A DNA stretch of 64,000 nt from JAIEOG01 sp964519985 (GTDB lineage: Bacteria > Bdellovibrionota > FAC87 > UBA2466), in assembly GCA_964519985.1 (NCBI GenBank), contig CAZFMF010000001.1, positions 271,088 through 335,087 on the forward strand. Direction: 5' to 3'. The number at the start of each line of letters is the position of its first letter. Position 1 is the first letter of the stretch. The notes beneath the pieces are model-generated. The model did no database searches. It was not told the origin of the DNA and saw only the letters and a program-made list of their open reading frames with translations. Shown here in pieces: positions 42,632 through 51,211 of this stretch. A program made the translations under genes and the position numbers.

Positions 42632-43530
42632 GGAAGACTCCTTACCCGCCATAACAGCGGAATCATGAAAATCACTTCGGCCAGCAAAAGCGCCAATCCC
42701 GTTCCTAGTCCCACAAAGGTGGCTTCGCCGGCCGGCAACTGCGTGGCCAGGAGCGCGGCAAACGCGCCCTCCCGCAAGCCCATTCCGGAAGGGGTGAGAA
42801 AAGTAAAATAGGCGCCGAGAAAGGCGACGGTGTAGGCGCCCAAGAAAAAAGCGACCGAGGCCTGACTCGTTTCCGCGCGGACTAAGGTCCAGAGCAAGTA
42901 AGCGCCCACCGCTTGGGCCATCCACGAAATCAAGTTCGCGGCGAACGCGGTCGCGGCCACCCGCGCCGGCACGGGTTGCAGTGAAGCGACGGAAGGAAAA
43001 CGGGACTGAAGCAGACGTGTGAGTCTGCGCAGAGGCACTTCGTGGGTGATGGCGGCAAAGACTAAAGCCAGCGCGATCGCGGCGACAAGTTGAATGCCCA
43101 ATAGTCCCGGAGGGTGCCAGACTTCGCGGATCGTCGACACGGCGAGGAGCGCTCCAGCCATCAAGCCTAGGAGCGTAGAAAAAAAATAGGCGCTGACCGA
43201 GGCGACGGCGATTTCCGGTGAGGGCGATCGGGATCCCAATGCGACGTATTGCCAGAGCGTGCCGCCCGGCAGATAGCGACTCAACCAGGAGGTGCCAAAC
43301 AGACGATAGGCCGCGACCGGAGGGAGGATTTTACCCCCGCGGTTGAGTAGCACCCACCAACCCGCGAACCCCAACGCCATCGTGGAAATGAAATAGGTCA
43401 TCGCTCCCGCGAGCGGACGGATTTTGAAGGAAACCTCGTTCCACGGCAGAGAAGCACTTTGGTGGTACAAGACGAGCGCCAACCCCAAAAAACCGCCTAA
43501 GGTCAAAAGACGGCCCAAGCTGCGTCGCAT
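42628..43530 (-). CDS. Lysylphosphatidylglycerol-synthase-TM-like membrane protein (UPF0104 type)
   Basis: The 300-residue integral membrane protein has about eight helices. Motifs such as YRLFGTSWLSRYLPGGTLWQY and FLTPSGMGLREGAFAALL match the flippase-like domain (LPG_synthase_TM) found in aminoacyl-phosphatidylglycerol and glycolipid systems. It would move or process a lipid-linked molecule. The ATG at 43530 follows a dispersed repeat. It heads an operon with two methyltransferases. There is no LPG catalytic domain, so only the membrane part is present. Confidence 0.8.
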   Translation of the reverse strand: MRRSLGRLLTLGGFLGLALVLYHQSASLPWNEVSFKIRPLAGAMTYFISTMALGFAGWWVLLNRGGKILPPVAAYRLFGTSWLSRYLPGGTLWQYVALGSRSPSPEIAVASVSAYFFSTLLGLMAGALLAVSTIREVWHPPGLLGIQLVAAIALALVFAAITHEVPLRRLTRLLQSRFPSVASLQPVPARVAATAFAANLISWMAQAVGAYLLWTLVRAETSQASVAFFLGAYTVAFLGAYFTFLTPSGMGLREGAFAALLATQLPAGEATFVGLGTGLALLLAEVIFMIPLLWRVRSLP

Positions 43531-43550
43531 CCGCCTATTGTAGCTCAAGT

Positions 43551-43680
43551 CATTGCGAGGAGCGAAGCGACGCGGCACCTCTCCTAAAAGGTGCCCATCT
43601 ACTTTAGGTCCCTAAAAGTGCCGGGTGCGTGTGGCACCCGCTACCTTTTGGTCCCGGAAGTAGATGGGCACCTTTTGGGA
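43551..43680. repeat. Long palindromic repeat element
   Basis: A CATTGCGAGGAGCGAAGCGA half-element is followed by CCTAAAAGGTGCCCATCTAC (43583), also found at 17791. It faces a complementary copy, AAGTAGATGGGCACCTTTTGG (43659-43679), with an inner GGGTGC/GCACCC hairpin. The whole 98 bases could fold into a nested stem. It lies between two genes read in the same direction. Confidence 0.8.
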
Positions 43681-44424
43681 TTAGAGGTCTTCGGCGGGAT
43701 CGACTTTGACTTCGGGGGCCACGGCGGCGCGGAGCACGTGGGGCGACTCTTTGCGTCGTTGTTCTTCTTTTTGGTAGTTTTGCACGAGGTACTGGAGTCG
43801 TTCGCCGACTTCCCGCAACACGATCTTTTCGGGTAGGGCTTCGTAAAAGAACCCGTTCGAGAAAATCACGATCGATTTGACGCTGATCCAAATGATGCCA
43901 GGCTTACCCTCGGCCGGAAAGGCCTTCATATAGCCGTTGGCCATCTTCACCGCGGAATTTTCGTTTAAAATCGTTTCCCCGGTTAGGGTAAATGATTTGG
44001 CGTCGCCCTTCGTTGATACCTTGAACGATCGCCCGCGCCGTTTGCTGAAAAATGGGATGTTGAAATTGAACTTCGCGCTGACCATCTTCTTGTCGCTCTT
44101 GTAGTTCAGGTCATGTAGCTGCAAGAGGTAATCGCTTTGGCCCGGCTGCGGGGTATTGATATCGACGAGAACCCAGTTTCTCCAATCGGCGTAATCGGAC
44201 GAAATCTTTTTGAAGAGAGTGAAATCGCCGTGCATCGCGACCAGGCATTCGACTTCCAGGGTCTTGTTTCCCAATCGGCGAACGGCGCGGGTGGAGTGTT
44301 CGGTCTTGCCAGCAAAGGCAGTTTTTAACACCGCTAGCGTTTCTTGATCGGAAGGTAGCTTGAATTCATCGGCGAAAGCAGCGGTAAAGCCGAATAGGAA
44401 GAGGAAGCTGAGAAGCCGTTTCAT
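43681..44424 (-). CDS. Secreted protein of unknown function, possibly SRPBCC-like
   Basis: The 247-residue protein has a signal peptide (MKRLLSFLFLFGFTAAFADE) and a beta-rich body. A segment such as GDFTLFKKISSDYADWRNW weakly recalls START/SRPBCC lipid-binding folds, but this is not firm. Its ATG overlaps the ubiB stop (ATGA), placing it last in an rnr-ubiB operon. A periplasmic lipid-related role would suit UbiB, but that is speculation. Confidence 0.7.
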   Translation of the reverse strand: MKRLLSFLFLFGFTAAFADEFKLPSDQETLAVLKTAFAGKTEHSTRAVRRLGNKTLEVECLVAMHGDFTLFKKISSDYADWRNWVLVDINTPQPGQSDYLLQLHDLNYKSDKKMVSAKFNFNIPFFSKRRGRSFKVSTKGDAKSFTLTGETILNENSAVKMANGYMKAFPAEGKPGIIWISVKSIVIFSNGFFYEALPEKIVLREVGERLQYLVQNYQKEEQRRKESPHVLRAAVAPEVKVDPAEDL

Positions 44425-46100
44425 TTTCGCAGTTTTCTAAGCGGCCATAGCGCCGCGCTCGTGCCAAAAAGCGCCAGCCCGACCGCGATCACCGCGGGGG
44501 TGGGGAGATTCAAAAGCCTGGGCCCTTGGTCTCGCCACAAAAATACCAGGGCGATGAGAAAAAATCCCAGAGAAACCGTACTCCAGGCAAAAACTCTCGC
44601 ACAGGCGAGCAGGACGTTGGCCAGAAAGGCGACATCCTTGTTGCGGTGTTCAAAGGCATATTCATTTTGGGACCAGTGGGCCAAAAAGCGGCGCATCGTA
44701 CGCGGCACCGTTTCGGCCAGCCCCTGCAGGTCGCGGCCCAAAACGAGCAGATCGCGCGTCAGCCGTTCGCGGCTGTAGCGCACGGCGATCGCTTGGTGGG
44801 CGAGGTTGTGTCCCACGCTCAGAATGTCGAAACCCGGCTCAAGACGTTTGCCTAAAGACTCAATGGTCAAGATCGCCTTGAAGAGCAGCATGAGCTCGCG
44901 CGGAACTTGGAGATGGTGCTTTACCGCAATGGACGTAGAACGTAGCAGGATTTGCCCGATATTGATCTCGCCGAGCGACATCCCGACGTAGGGTGAGATG
45001 GTATCCATCAGGTCTTTTTGCAGCATTCCGAGTTGCGTGCGGCCGGTCGATTGGCAAAGGGTTAGATACTCGTTAGCCAGCGTCTCGTAGTCCTCGTCGA
45101 TAATAGCGAGGAACATCGTGATCACGCTATCGCGGACGCGTCGGGAAAGACGCCCAACAATACCGAAATCAATGAGCCCGATGCGGCCATCGTCGAGCAC
45201 AAAAAGGTTTCCGGCGTGCAAGTCGCCGTGGAAAACGCCGTCGTGCATGACCATGTGAAAGAAGGCTTCGCTTCCGGTTTCGACAATCTCGAGGGGTTGA
45301 ATCCCCTTGGCGATGATGGCTTCGCGGTCGGAAAAGCGGACTCCTTCAAAGCGCTCCATGACCAAGACTTTGCGCGTGCTGAGCCGCGTGTAGACTTCGG
45401 GGATCGCCACCTTCTTCATCTCGATCAAATTCCCACGAATGCGACGGATATTGTTGGCTTCGATGAAGAAGTCCGTTTCCTGCAAAATCGTTTTGAAAAA
45501 CTCCTCGACCAAGCCGGTGGGGTTGAAGGTCTTCGATTCGGGAACCGTGCGTTCCAATACCGCCGCCAGTGATCGCAGCACCGCAATGTCATGGGTAATC
45601 GTTTTGTCGATGCCGGGGCGCTGGACTTTTACCGCAACTTTCTCGCCGGTCTTCAAAACGGCGTAGTGCACTTGGCCAATCGAAGCCGCGGCAATCGGCA
45701 CTTCCTCAAAGGATTCAAAGTGGGTCGAGAGTGGGCCGCCAAGTTCCCGTTCGATCTCAATCTTGATCTCTTTAAAGGGGACACCTTTGACGTTGTCCTG
45801 GAGTTTCAAAAACTCCTGGATGTACCCATCCGGAATCAAATCCGGGCGGGAGGCCAGCAGTTGTCCGAGTTTTACAAAACTCGGGCCCAGTTCTTCGAAG
45901 GCACGCCGAGCCCGTTCGGGTAGGGGCTGTTCCTGGTAACGCGGTTTTTCCGCGACCCGGGAAGGCAATAGACGCGAAAGCTGCATACGGTGAACCAAAT
46001 CGGCAAACCCGTGCGACGCGAAGACCGTGAGGATCTCCGTCATGCGTCCGGCATTCTTCAATCCAATGCCGATATGGGTGGCCGTCGAGAACAGCTTCAT
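44421..46100 (-). CDS. ubiB: UbiB/AarF (ADCK) family atypical kinase
   Basis: The 559-residue protein belongs to the UbiB family needed for ubiquinone synthesis and lipid handling. It has the KxGQ motif (LGPSFVKLGQLLASRPD), the AAAS nucleotide loop (PIAAASIGQVHYA), catalytic-loop HGDLHAGNLFV, the DFG-like LIDFGIVGRLS and two C-terminal membrane helices. It starts with an ATGA overlap on rnr. It is an inner-membrane protein. Confidence 0.93.
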   Translation of the reverse strand: MKLFSTATHIGIGLKNAGRMTEILTVFASHGFADLVHRMQLSRLLPSRVAEKPRYQEQPLPERARRAFEELGPSFVKLGQLLASRPDLIPDGYIQEFLKLQDNVKGVPFKEIKIEIERELGGPLSTHFESFEEVPIAAASIGQVHYAVLKTGEKVAVKVQRPGIDKTITHDIAVLRSLAAVLERTVPESKTFNPTGLVEEFFKTILQETDFFIEANNIRRIRGNLIEMKKVAIPEVYTRLSTRKVLVMERFEGVRFSDREAIIAKGIQPLEIVETGSEAFFHMVMHDGVFHGDLHAGNLFVLDDGRIGLIDFGIVGRLSRRVRDSVITMFLAIIDEDYETLANEYLTLCQSTGRTQLGMLQKDLMDTISPYVGMSLGEINIGQILLRSTSIAVKHHLQVPRELMLLFKAILTIESLGKRLEPGFDILSVGHNLAHQAIAVRYSRERLTRDLLVLGRDLQGLAETVPRTMRRFLAHWSQNEYAFEHRNKDVAFLANVLLACARVFAWSTVSLGFFLIALVFLWRDQGPRLLNLPTPAVIAVGLALFGTSAALWPLRKLRK

Positions 46101-48181
46101 TTCGGTTTCTTTTTGCCCGCTATGCCCAAAGTGATCTGGTTTTCTTCGACGGTAACTTTCACGATCTCCACGGAAAGCGAATCTCCGAGGGCGAGCGTTT
46201 CGTTGCCGGGACGTTTGCGCAGCGCCATATGGCGCTCATCGTATTCGTAGAAGCCGTCCATAAACTCCAGGGGGACGAATCCATCCGCGGCCATTTCGCC
46301 GAGGTTTACGAATAGACCGTTCTTCGTAACGCCGCTGATCGTGCCTTCAAAAACGTCCCCGATGCGTTCGGAGAAGTACCAGCACTGCTTGCGACGCACG
46401 ATGAACCGTTCCGCTTCGGTCGCACGACGTTCCATCGCGGAAGTGTGTTCGCCAAGACGCGCATAGTCATCCTGGGACACCTCTTCAGGACGCTTATCGG
46501 CCTTTCCGCGCCGGGCGGTAAGCGATTTTAATGCGCGGTGCACCACGAGATCCGGATAACGCCGAATCGGCGACGTGAAGTGAGTGTAGTCATTGAGCGC
46601 TAACCCGAAGTGACCTTTAGGCAACGCCATGTAGCGCGCCTGCTTCTGCAGTCGCAAAATGATGTTGTGCACCGTGGTCGCGGATTTCAGTTTCTCGGTC
46701 GACGCCAAGACTTCCGCGAAGGCTTTGGGAGACACTTCGTGAATGCGCTTAGTCATCCCGAGGTTTTTCATCAGCTGGTTGGCGTCTTCCAATTTGTCCG
46801 CGTCGGGCGGCTCGTGGACGCGGTACAGGGCCAAGGCCTTTTGCTCGCGCAGCTGCTTGGCGACGGCGCGGTTGGCGGCAATCATGAACTCTTCAATTAG
46901 TTTGTGCGAAAGATAACGAGGCGCCTGCGCCACCGAAATCGGTTTGCCGTCCTTATCCACCGCGATTTTAGACTCGGGCAGATTGAAGTCCAGCACCCCG
47001 CGCGCTCGGCGCTGGTCGTCGAGCTTGTGGTATAGCGCTTTGGCGTTTTTCAAATGGGGGACCACATCGGCGAACATTTTCAGCGCATCCGCTTGCTCGT
47101 CAAAGACCGCCTGCACCTGGGTGTAGGTGAGCCGTCGCACGGTCTTGATTAGGCTCGGATAAAACTTGCTCGATTTCACCGCGCCACTCGGATCGAAATG
47201 GATCTCAGCGGTGAGTGAAAGCTTGTCCTCGCGCGGGCGCAAGCTGCAAAGTTCATTCGACAGATACTCGGGCAGCATCGGGATACAAAACCCCGGAAAG
47301 TAGACGCTGGTGGCGCGGCTTTTCGCTTCCTTATCAAGCATGGTACCCGGAACGACGAAGAAACTCACATCCGCGATGGAGACGTAGAGCACGAACCCAT
47401 TGCGTCCATCCGACTCTACGTAGATCGCGTCGTCGAAATCCTTGGCGTCTTCACCGTCAATCGTGACGTAGGCAAGGTGGCGATGATCCTTACGCCCTTC
47501 CGTTGGATGCTCGATCTCTTCTTGAGCGATCCCGCGGTAGCCATCGGCGTCGCGCATGATCCGATCGTCGAAGTGATCCGAAAGCCCATAGCGGGCGATT
47601 GTGAACGCGATGTCGTTTTTTGGGGATAGGTATTTGCCGAAGCTTTCGCGCACCATCGCCTGGCCGGGATTGCGATCATCCGGAAACTCCTCGAGATCGG
47701 CGACTACCCAATCGCCGGGCCGCACGCCCCCGGTCTCCCCATCAAGCTTGAAGAACTCATTATTGTCGGTGATGAGGGCGAGGCCGCGCCCTGCCGGCGT
47801 GACTTTTCCGATCAATCGATTGGATCGGCGTTGGACCACCCGGATGATTTTGGCCGAACTCTTCGGCCCACGTCGTTGGATTTGAAACTCCACGGTATCA
47901 CCATCCATCAGACTGGCGGCCTCTTCGCGTGTGACGAACGTGTCTTCAAATTCCGCACCGGGCGGAACGATGAAAGCAAACCCGCGGGGATTTTTCTGGA
48001 CTCGGCCGCGCAGCACCTGGCCTTTGCCCTCTTTGCCGGCGCCGCCATGGTTATTCTTTTTGAAGGCGCGGCTCCGTGAGCGGGGGCCATGACTCTTGCC
48101 TCCCCCTTTTCCGCCACGGGGGGCTTTGGCTTTATTGGATTTGTTGCGATCTCGACTGGGCTTGGAATGGCGTTTTGACAT
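46097..48181 (-). CDS. rnr: Ribonuclease R
   Basis: The 694-residue exoribonuclease degrades structured RNA 3' to 5'. It has a Lys/Arg/Gly-rich N-terminal tail (about 50 residues), cold-shock-like domains (KNPRGFAFIVPPG), the RNB catalytic domain with DGEDAKDFDDAIYVE carrying the metal-binding Asp residues, and a C-terminal S1 domain (FEGTISGVTKNGLFVNL). It starts 38 bases from the divergent redoxin gene and is coupled to ubiB. In many bacteria RNase R works with SmpB/tmRNA, which is also encoded in this window. Confidence 0.95.
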   Translation of the reverse strand: MSKRHSKPSRDRNKSNKAKAPRGGKGGGKSHGPRSRSRAFKKNNHGGAGKEGKGQVLRGRVQKNPRGFAFIVPPGAEFEDTFVTREEAASLMDGDTVEFQIQRRGPKSSAKIIRVVQRRSNRLIGKVTPAGRGLALITDNNEFFKLDGETGGVRPGDWVVADLEEFPDDRNPGQAMVRESFGKYLSPKNDIAFTIARYGLSDHFDDRIMRDADGYRGIAQEEIEHPTEGRKDHRHLAYVTIDGEDAKDFDDAIYVESDGRNGFVLYVSIADVSFFVVPGTMLDKEAKSRATSVYFPGFCIPMLPEYLSNELCSLRPREDKLSLTAEIHFDPSGAVKSSKFYPSLIKTVRRLTYTQVQAVFDEQADALKMFADVVPHLKNAKALYHKLDDQRRARGVLDFNLPESKIAVDKDGKPISVAQAPRYLSHKLIEEFMIAANRAVAKQLREQKALALYRVHEPPDADKLEDANQLMKNLGMTKRIHEVSPKAFAEVLASTEKLKSATTVHNIILRLQKQARYMALPKGHFGLALNDYTHFTSPIRRYPDLVVHRALKSLTARRGKADKRPEEVSQDDYARLGEHTSAMERRATEAERFIVRRKQCWYFSERIGDVFEGTISGVTKNGLFVNLGEMAADGFVPLEFMDGFYEYDERHMALRKRPGNETLALGDSLSVEIVKVTVEENQITLGIAGKKKPK

Positions 48182-48218
48182 GCCCCATTATGTGTTACCA
48201 ACGCAGCGGAGGCAAACA

Positions 48219-48770
48219 ATGGCGCTGACACCGTCGACAATGGTCCAATTGGGAACGCTCGCCCCGGACTTTCACCTTCCGGACACCGAGGGAACCGTCG
48301 TTTCCCTTTCTGACTTTGAAGGGGCACCGGCACTTCTGGTCATGTTCCTCTGCAATCACTGTCCTTACGTGAAACATGTGCGCGCCGGATTGGCGCAAAT
48401 GACTTCGGACTACGCCGCGAAGGGCGTGTCGATCGTGGGGATCAGCTCGAACGATGTGCGAAATTACCCGGCCGATAGTCCGGCCAAGATGAAGCAGGAA
48501 AAAGCCGAAGCGGGCTACATTTTTCCTTATCTATACGATGAATCGCAGGAAGTAGCGAAGGCCTACGATGCCGCCTGCACGCCCGACTTTTTCCTCTTCG
48601 ATCGGGAGCGACGGTTGGTTTACCGAGGCCAGATGGATGATAGCCGGCCGGGCACCGCGATTCCGGTGACGGGTACGGATCTCCGTCGGGCAATGGACGC
48701 TTTACTGGCCGGCAAAGCGGTACCGTCGGATCAGAAGCCCAGCGTGGGCTGCAATATTAAGTGGAAGTAG
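48219..48770 (+). CDS. AhpC/TSA-like thioredoxin-fold redoxin
   Basis: The 183-residue protein has the pattern of the thioredoxin-family subgroup with the active site C45-N-H-C48 in FLCNHCPYVKHVR, preceded by APDFHLPDTEGTVVSLSDF and followed by CTPDFFLFDRERRLVYRGQ. It has no signal peptide, so it is probably cytoplasmic, reducing disulfides or peroxides. The ATG at 48219 has GGAGG six bases upstream. It diverges from rnr and appears monocistronic. Confidence 0.87.
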   Translation: MALTPSTMVQLGTLAPDFHLPDTEGTVVSLSDFEGAPALLVMFLCNHCPYVKHVRAGLAQMTSDYAAKGVSIVGISSNDVRNYPADSPAKMKQEKAEAGYIFPYLYDESQEVAKAYDAACTPDFFLFDRERRLVYRGQMDDSRPGTAIPVTGTDLRRAMDALLAGKAVPSDQKPSVGCNIKWK

Positions 48771-48775
48771 TCAAC

Positions 48776-48877
48776 GGCGAGCGGAGCGAAGCCGTCTCGC
48801 ATCGCTAAGCGATGCGGGATTGCTTCGGACCTGCGGTCCTCGCAATGACGGTTACTTGCGGGCCTCGCAATGACGGG
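48776..48877. repeat. Composite CATTGCGAG-type repeat
   Basis: GAGCGGAGCGAAGC and GCATCGCTAAGCGATGCGG form a hairpin, and CTCGCAATGACG is repeated twice (near 48838 and 48863). It fills the gap between the convergent redoxin and AMIN-like genes and resembles the repeats at 17870 and 20720. Confidence 0.72.
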
Positions 48878-49867
48878 TTACTTGTTGAGCGCCGGAAGGA
48901 GCGAGAGTGGGCTGCCCGCGGGAGCCGGTATGGCCTTCGCCGCTTCCGCGGCCGGAGCGCGCGTTCCACCGGGGAGCTGGCCCAGTCCGGGCGGCATCGC
49001 TAGCGGTCCGGGGTCGAGATCGAGATCGTTGCCGACCGGGGCCGCGGCGGTGGGGGCCGGAGCGGTGAATGCCGGTTCGGGAATAGGCGATGCGTGAGTG
49101 GTTGGCGATAGCTCGTGGTGGATCAAGCTGTCTTTGGGTTTCGTTTCAAACGACAACGCCGCGACAACTTGCGACGTTTTCGGATAACAGACGATGGCAT
49201 CCGCCGACGGCGCGCCGTCGGTGGGGTTCACGCCGTCCGTGTTCACTCGGATATTCTGCAATTCTTCTTCCGCCTGTTTTTGCGCTTGGAAAACGACCGT
49301 CAACCCCACTTTGGCCACGGCGGGGAAGCAAACGAGATCCGCAAGGCCCGGACGGTGGCTTTTTACCGAACTGGTTTCGCGGTGGGCAACGCTAGGTCCG
49401 CCGTACGCATCGATGACGAGGCGCGACGGGTGCTCGAGCCACATGGCCTGAACACGGGTCCCCGCACCCTTCATGCCCGTTCTCACGGAAAAGCCGGTTC
49501 CCGGGGCTTCCATATTGACGGAAATCGCGCCGAGGTAGCGGCTCTTTTTTACGTACGAATCGTTGATAAGTGACTCGGGGATCGCGCCCAAGAGGAGCGC
49601 ATTTTCGACTTGCACCGACCATTCCCGCGGCGTGCCCGACTTGTGAGTGGTCACCTTGGGCTGCACGGAGGTGTTTGCGTCTTTGCGCTCGAACTCAAGA
49701 ACCAAGCGATCGAAGCCGCCGTTATGCCGGCTGAACCGGTATTGGCGGATTTCCAAACGCGGCCCGCCTTCTTCGCCGCCCGCCGTTTCCGGCGCGTTGG
49801 CCTGGGCAACGGGCGTCAGGGATAAGAGGGCTGCCGTCAAGAACACGAATCTTTTAGTGGATCGCAT
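48878..49867 (-). CDS. Secreted AMIN-domain-like protein
   Basis: This 329-residue protein has a signal peptide (FLTAALLSLTPVAQANAP). A domain with GGFDRLVLEFERKD and HPSRLVIDAYGGPS has the strand pattern of an AMIN peptidoglycan-targeting domain. The C-terminal half is Pro/Ala-rich and unstructured. AMIN domains localise envelope proteins to the division site or cell wall. No enzymatic domain is present. It diverges from the lipoprotein gene at 49929. Confidence 0.7.
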   Translation of the reverse strand: MRSTKRFVFLTAALLSLTPVAQANAPETAGGEEGGPRLEIRQYRFSRHNGGFDRLVLEFERKDANTSVQPKVTTHKSGTPREWSVQVENALLLGAIPESLINDSYVKKSRYLGAISVNMEAPGTGFSVRTGMKGAGTRVQAMWLEHPSRLVIDAYGGPSVAHRETSSVKSHRPGLADLVCFPAVAKVGLTVVFQAQKQAEEELQNIRVNTDGVNPTDGAPSADAIVCYPKTSQVVAALSFETKPKDSLIHHELSPTTHASPIPEPAFTAPAPTAAAPVGNDLDLDPGPLAMPPGLGQLPGGTRAPAAEAAKAIPAPAGSPLSLLPALNK

Positions 49868-49928
49868 AGTTCTTCCTATTATTGAGCTCCATGCTCTACA
49901 TCGTCAGACCGTGATAAAATCTTTAGGT

Positions 49929-50393
49929 ATGAAAAAACCGGTCTTCTTTGCCAGTTTCTTAATGGTTTTGGGGTGTTCGAGCGGAGGGTCGACGACCGAT
50001 AGTCCGAGCCCAGTTTTAGAGCCGGTGGAGGCCGCGGCGGAAGCTTCCGAAACCCCGATTGAGTCGCCAGTTCCGGCGGCTTACGAAGCGGTGCGTAGCA
50101 AATTGAGTGAACTCGGTTACGAAGGCGTGGGTCTGGATTTGGAGACAGTGGAGTCGCTGGAACGCCTTCAGGTCGTTTTCTCGGATCCGGGGGCGGCCAA
50201 TCGCCGCATCAAGCAGATCTACACCGGCGCCGCCAACGACTACGACGCCAACACCGAGTCGGTAACCTTGAGCGGAACGTCGGACGCTCAAGCGATTTTG
50301 ACCTTCCTCAAAAAACGTGTGCCGCTGCGCGGCGCGCCGCCGCCAAAGCCTGTGCGTCGGGCCAAACCGGGTGCGAAGGCCAAGCCTAAGTAA
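49929..50393 (+). CDS. Small lipoprotein of unknown function
   Basis: The 154-residue protein has a lipobox (MKKPVFFASFLMVLGCSSG, Cys16) and a Ser/Pro/Glu-rich stretch. A central region contains LERLQVVFSDPGAANRRI and SVTLSGTSDAQAIL, and a basic Pro/Lys tail follows. No family is recognised. The ATG at 49929 is preferred because it gives a lipoprotein; the open frame extends back to 49647 inside the divergent gene. It is followed at 26 bases by the hydrolase-MoxR operon. Confidence 0.7.
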   Translation: MKKPVFFASFLMVLGCSSGGSTTDSPSPVLEPVEAAAEASETPIESPVPAAYEAVRSKLSELGYEGVGLDLETVESLERLQVVFSDPGAANRRIKQIYTGAANDYDANTESVTLSGTSDAQAILTFLKKRVPLRGAPPPKPVRRAKPGAKAKPK

Positions 50394-50419
50394 CGCCCGC
50401 CGCCCGCCGAAAAGAAGGG

Positions 50420-51211
50420 GTGAAACTCTGGCCCTACTTTGCCTTTATCCGCGATCTGATCGATGTCCTACCCAGTCGCACGATCCGGGAGTGGACCGAA
50501 GTCGAAGGCCTCGAGGCGGGCAAGCCCGTGGTCATACTTGTTTCCGGTTTTGGTGCGACCCGTCGCAATCTTTCCGTCATGCGCCGTCGCTTCAGCCGCG
50601 ATGGATTCAATGTCCTCGTCCTCGCGCTGGATTGGTCAGCCCTTTCCGATGGTGTGCGTGGTTTTTACCGCATGGCCGAATCCCTCGCCGCCATCGTCAT
50701 TCAGCTGCGAAAGCGCAGTGATCTCCGAACCGTCCCAATCTATCTGGTGGCCCATTCGGCCGGTGGGCTCGTGGCGCGCTACTATGTGCAGCGTCTCGGG
50801 GGATTCCACTACTGCCAGGGAATGATTACGCTTGGCGCTCCCCACCGTGGAACTTGGGCCGCGTTGCTTGGATTTTTCACCCATCTGGTTTTGAAGGCCC
50901 GGTGTTTGGCGCAAATGCTACCCGTCTCCCCGTTCCTGCGAACGATCAACCGGACGGCGTTCCCCGAAGGTTTTCCATTTCTCTCCGTGAGTTCCCGGCA
51001 CGATTTGATGTGCCGGCCCTTTCGTGCTCGATTGCCCCGTCGCCTGCGGGACCAGGCCGACATTCGTGCGATTCAGGTTTCGGGCCTGTCGCACAGCCGT
51101 TTCCTTTTAAGTAAGCGGGTTTACCGCCTTTGTCTGGAGACGCTGCGCCCGGTCAATTCTAGCCCGGAAAATGCCGATAAGACCGTGGAAGAGGTAGGGG
51201 GTTCGCCGTGA
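50420..51211 (+). CDS. Alpha/beta hydrolase, lipase-like
   Basis: The 263-residue protein has the nucleophile elbow AHSAGGLVA, an oxyanion-type VILVSGFGATRRNL and a late His in SGLSHSRFLLS. This is a triad layout of lipases and esterases that act on envelope lipids or PHA. No signal peptide is evident. The GTG start is supported by a GTGA overlap at the 3' end with the MoxR gene, making it the first gene of the MoxR-DUF58-transglutaminase operon. Such a hydrolase in this operon is unusual. Confidence 0.8.
   Translation: MKLWPYFAFIRDLIDVLPSRTIREWTEVEGLEAGKPVVILVSGFGATRRNLSVMRRRFSRDGFNVLVLALDWSALSDGVRGFYRMAESLAAIVIQLRKRSDLRTVPIYLVAHSAGGLVARYYVQRLGGFHYCQGMITLGAPHRGTWAALLGFFTHLVLKARCLAQMLPVSPFLRTINRTAFPEGFPFLSVSSRHDLMCRPFRARLPRRLRDQADIRAIQVSGLSHSRFLLSKRVYRLCLETLRPVNSSPENADKTVEEVGGSP

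Noticed and set aside
42653..42925. Extended N-terminus of the zinc-ribbon methyltransferase
   Set aside because: The extra 91 residues are Arg/Gly-rich shadow of the flippase gene; GTG at 42631 has a good ribosome-binding site.
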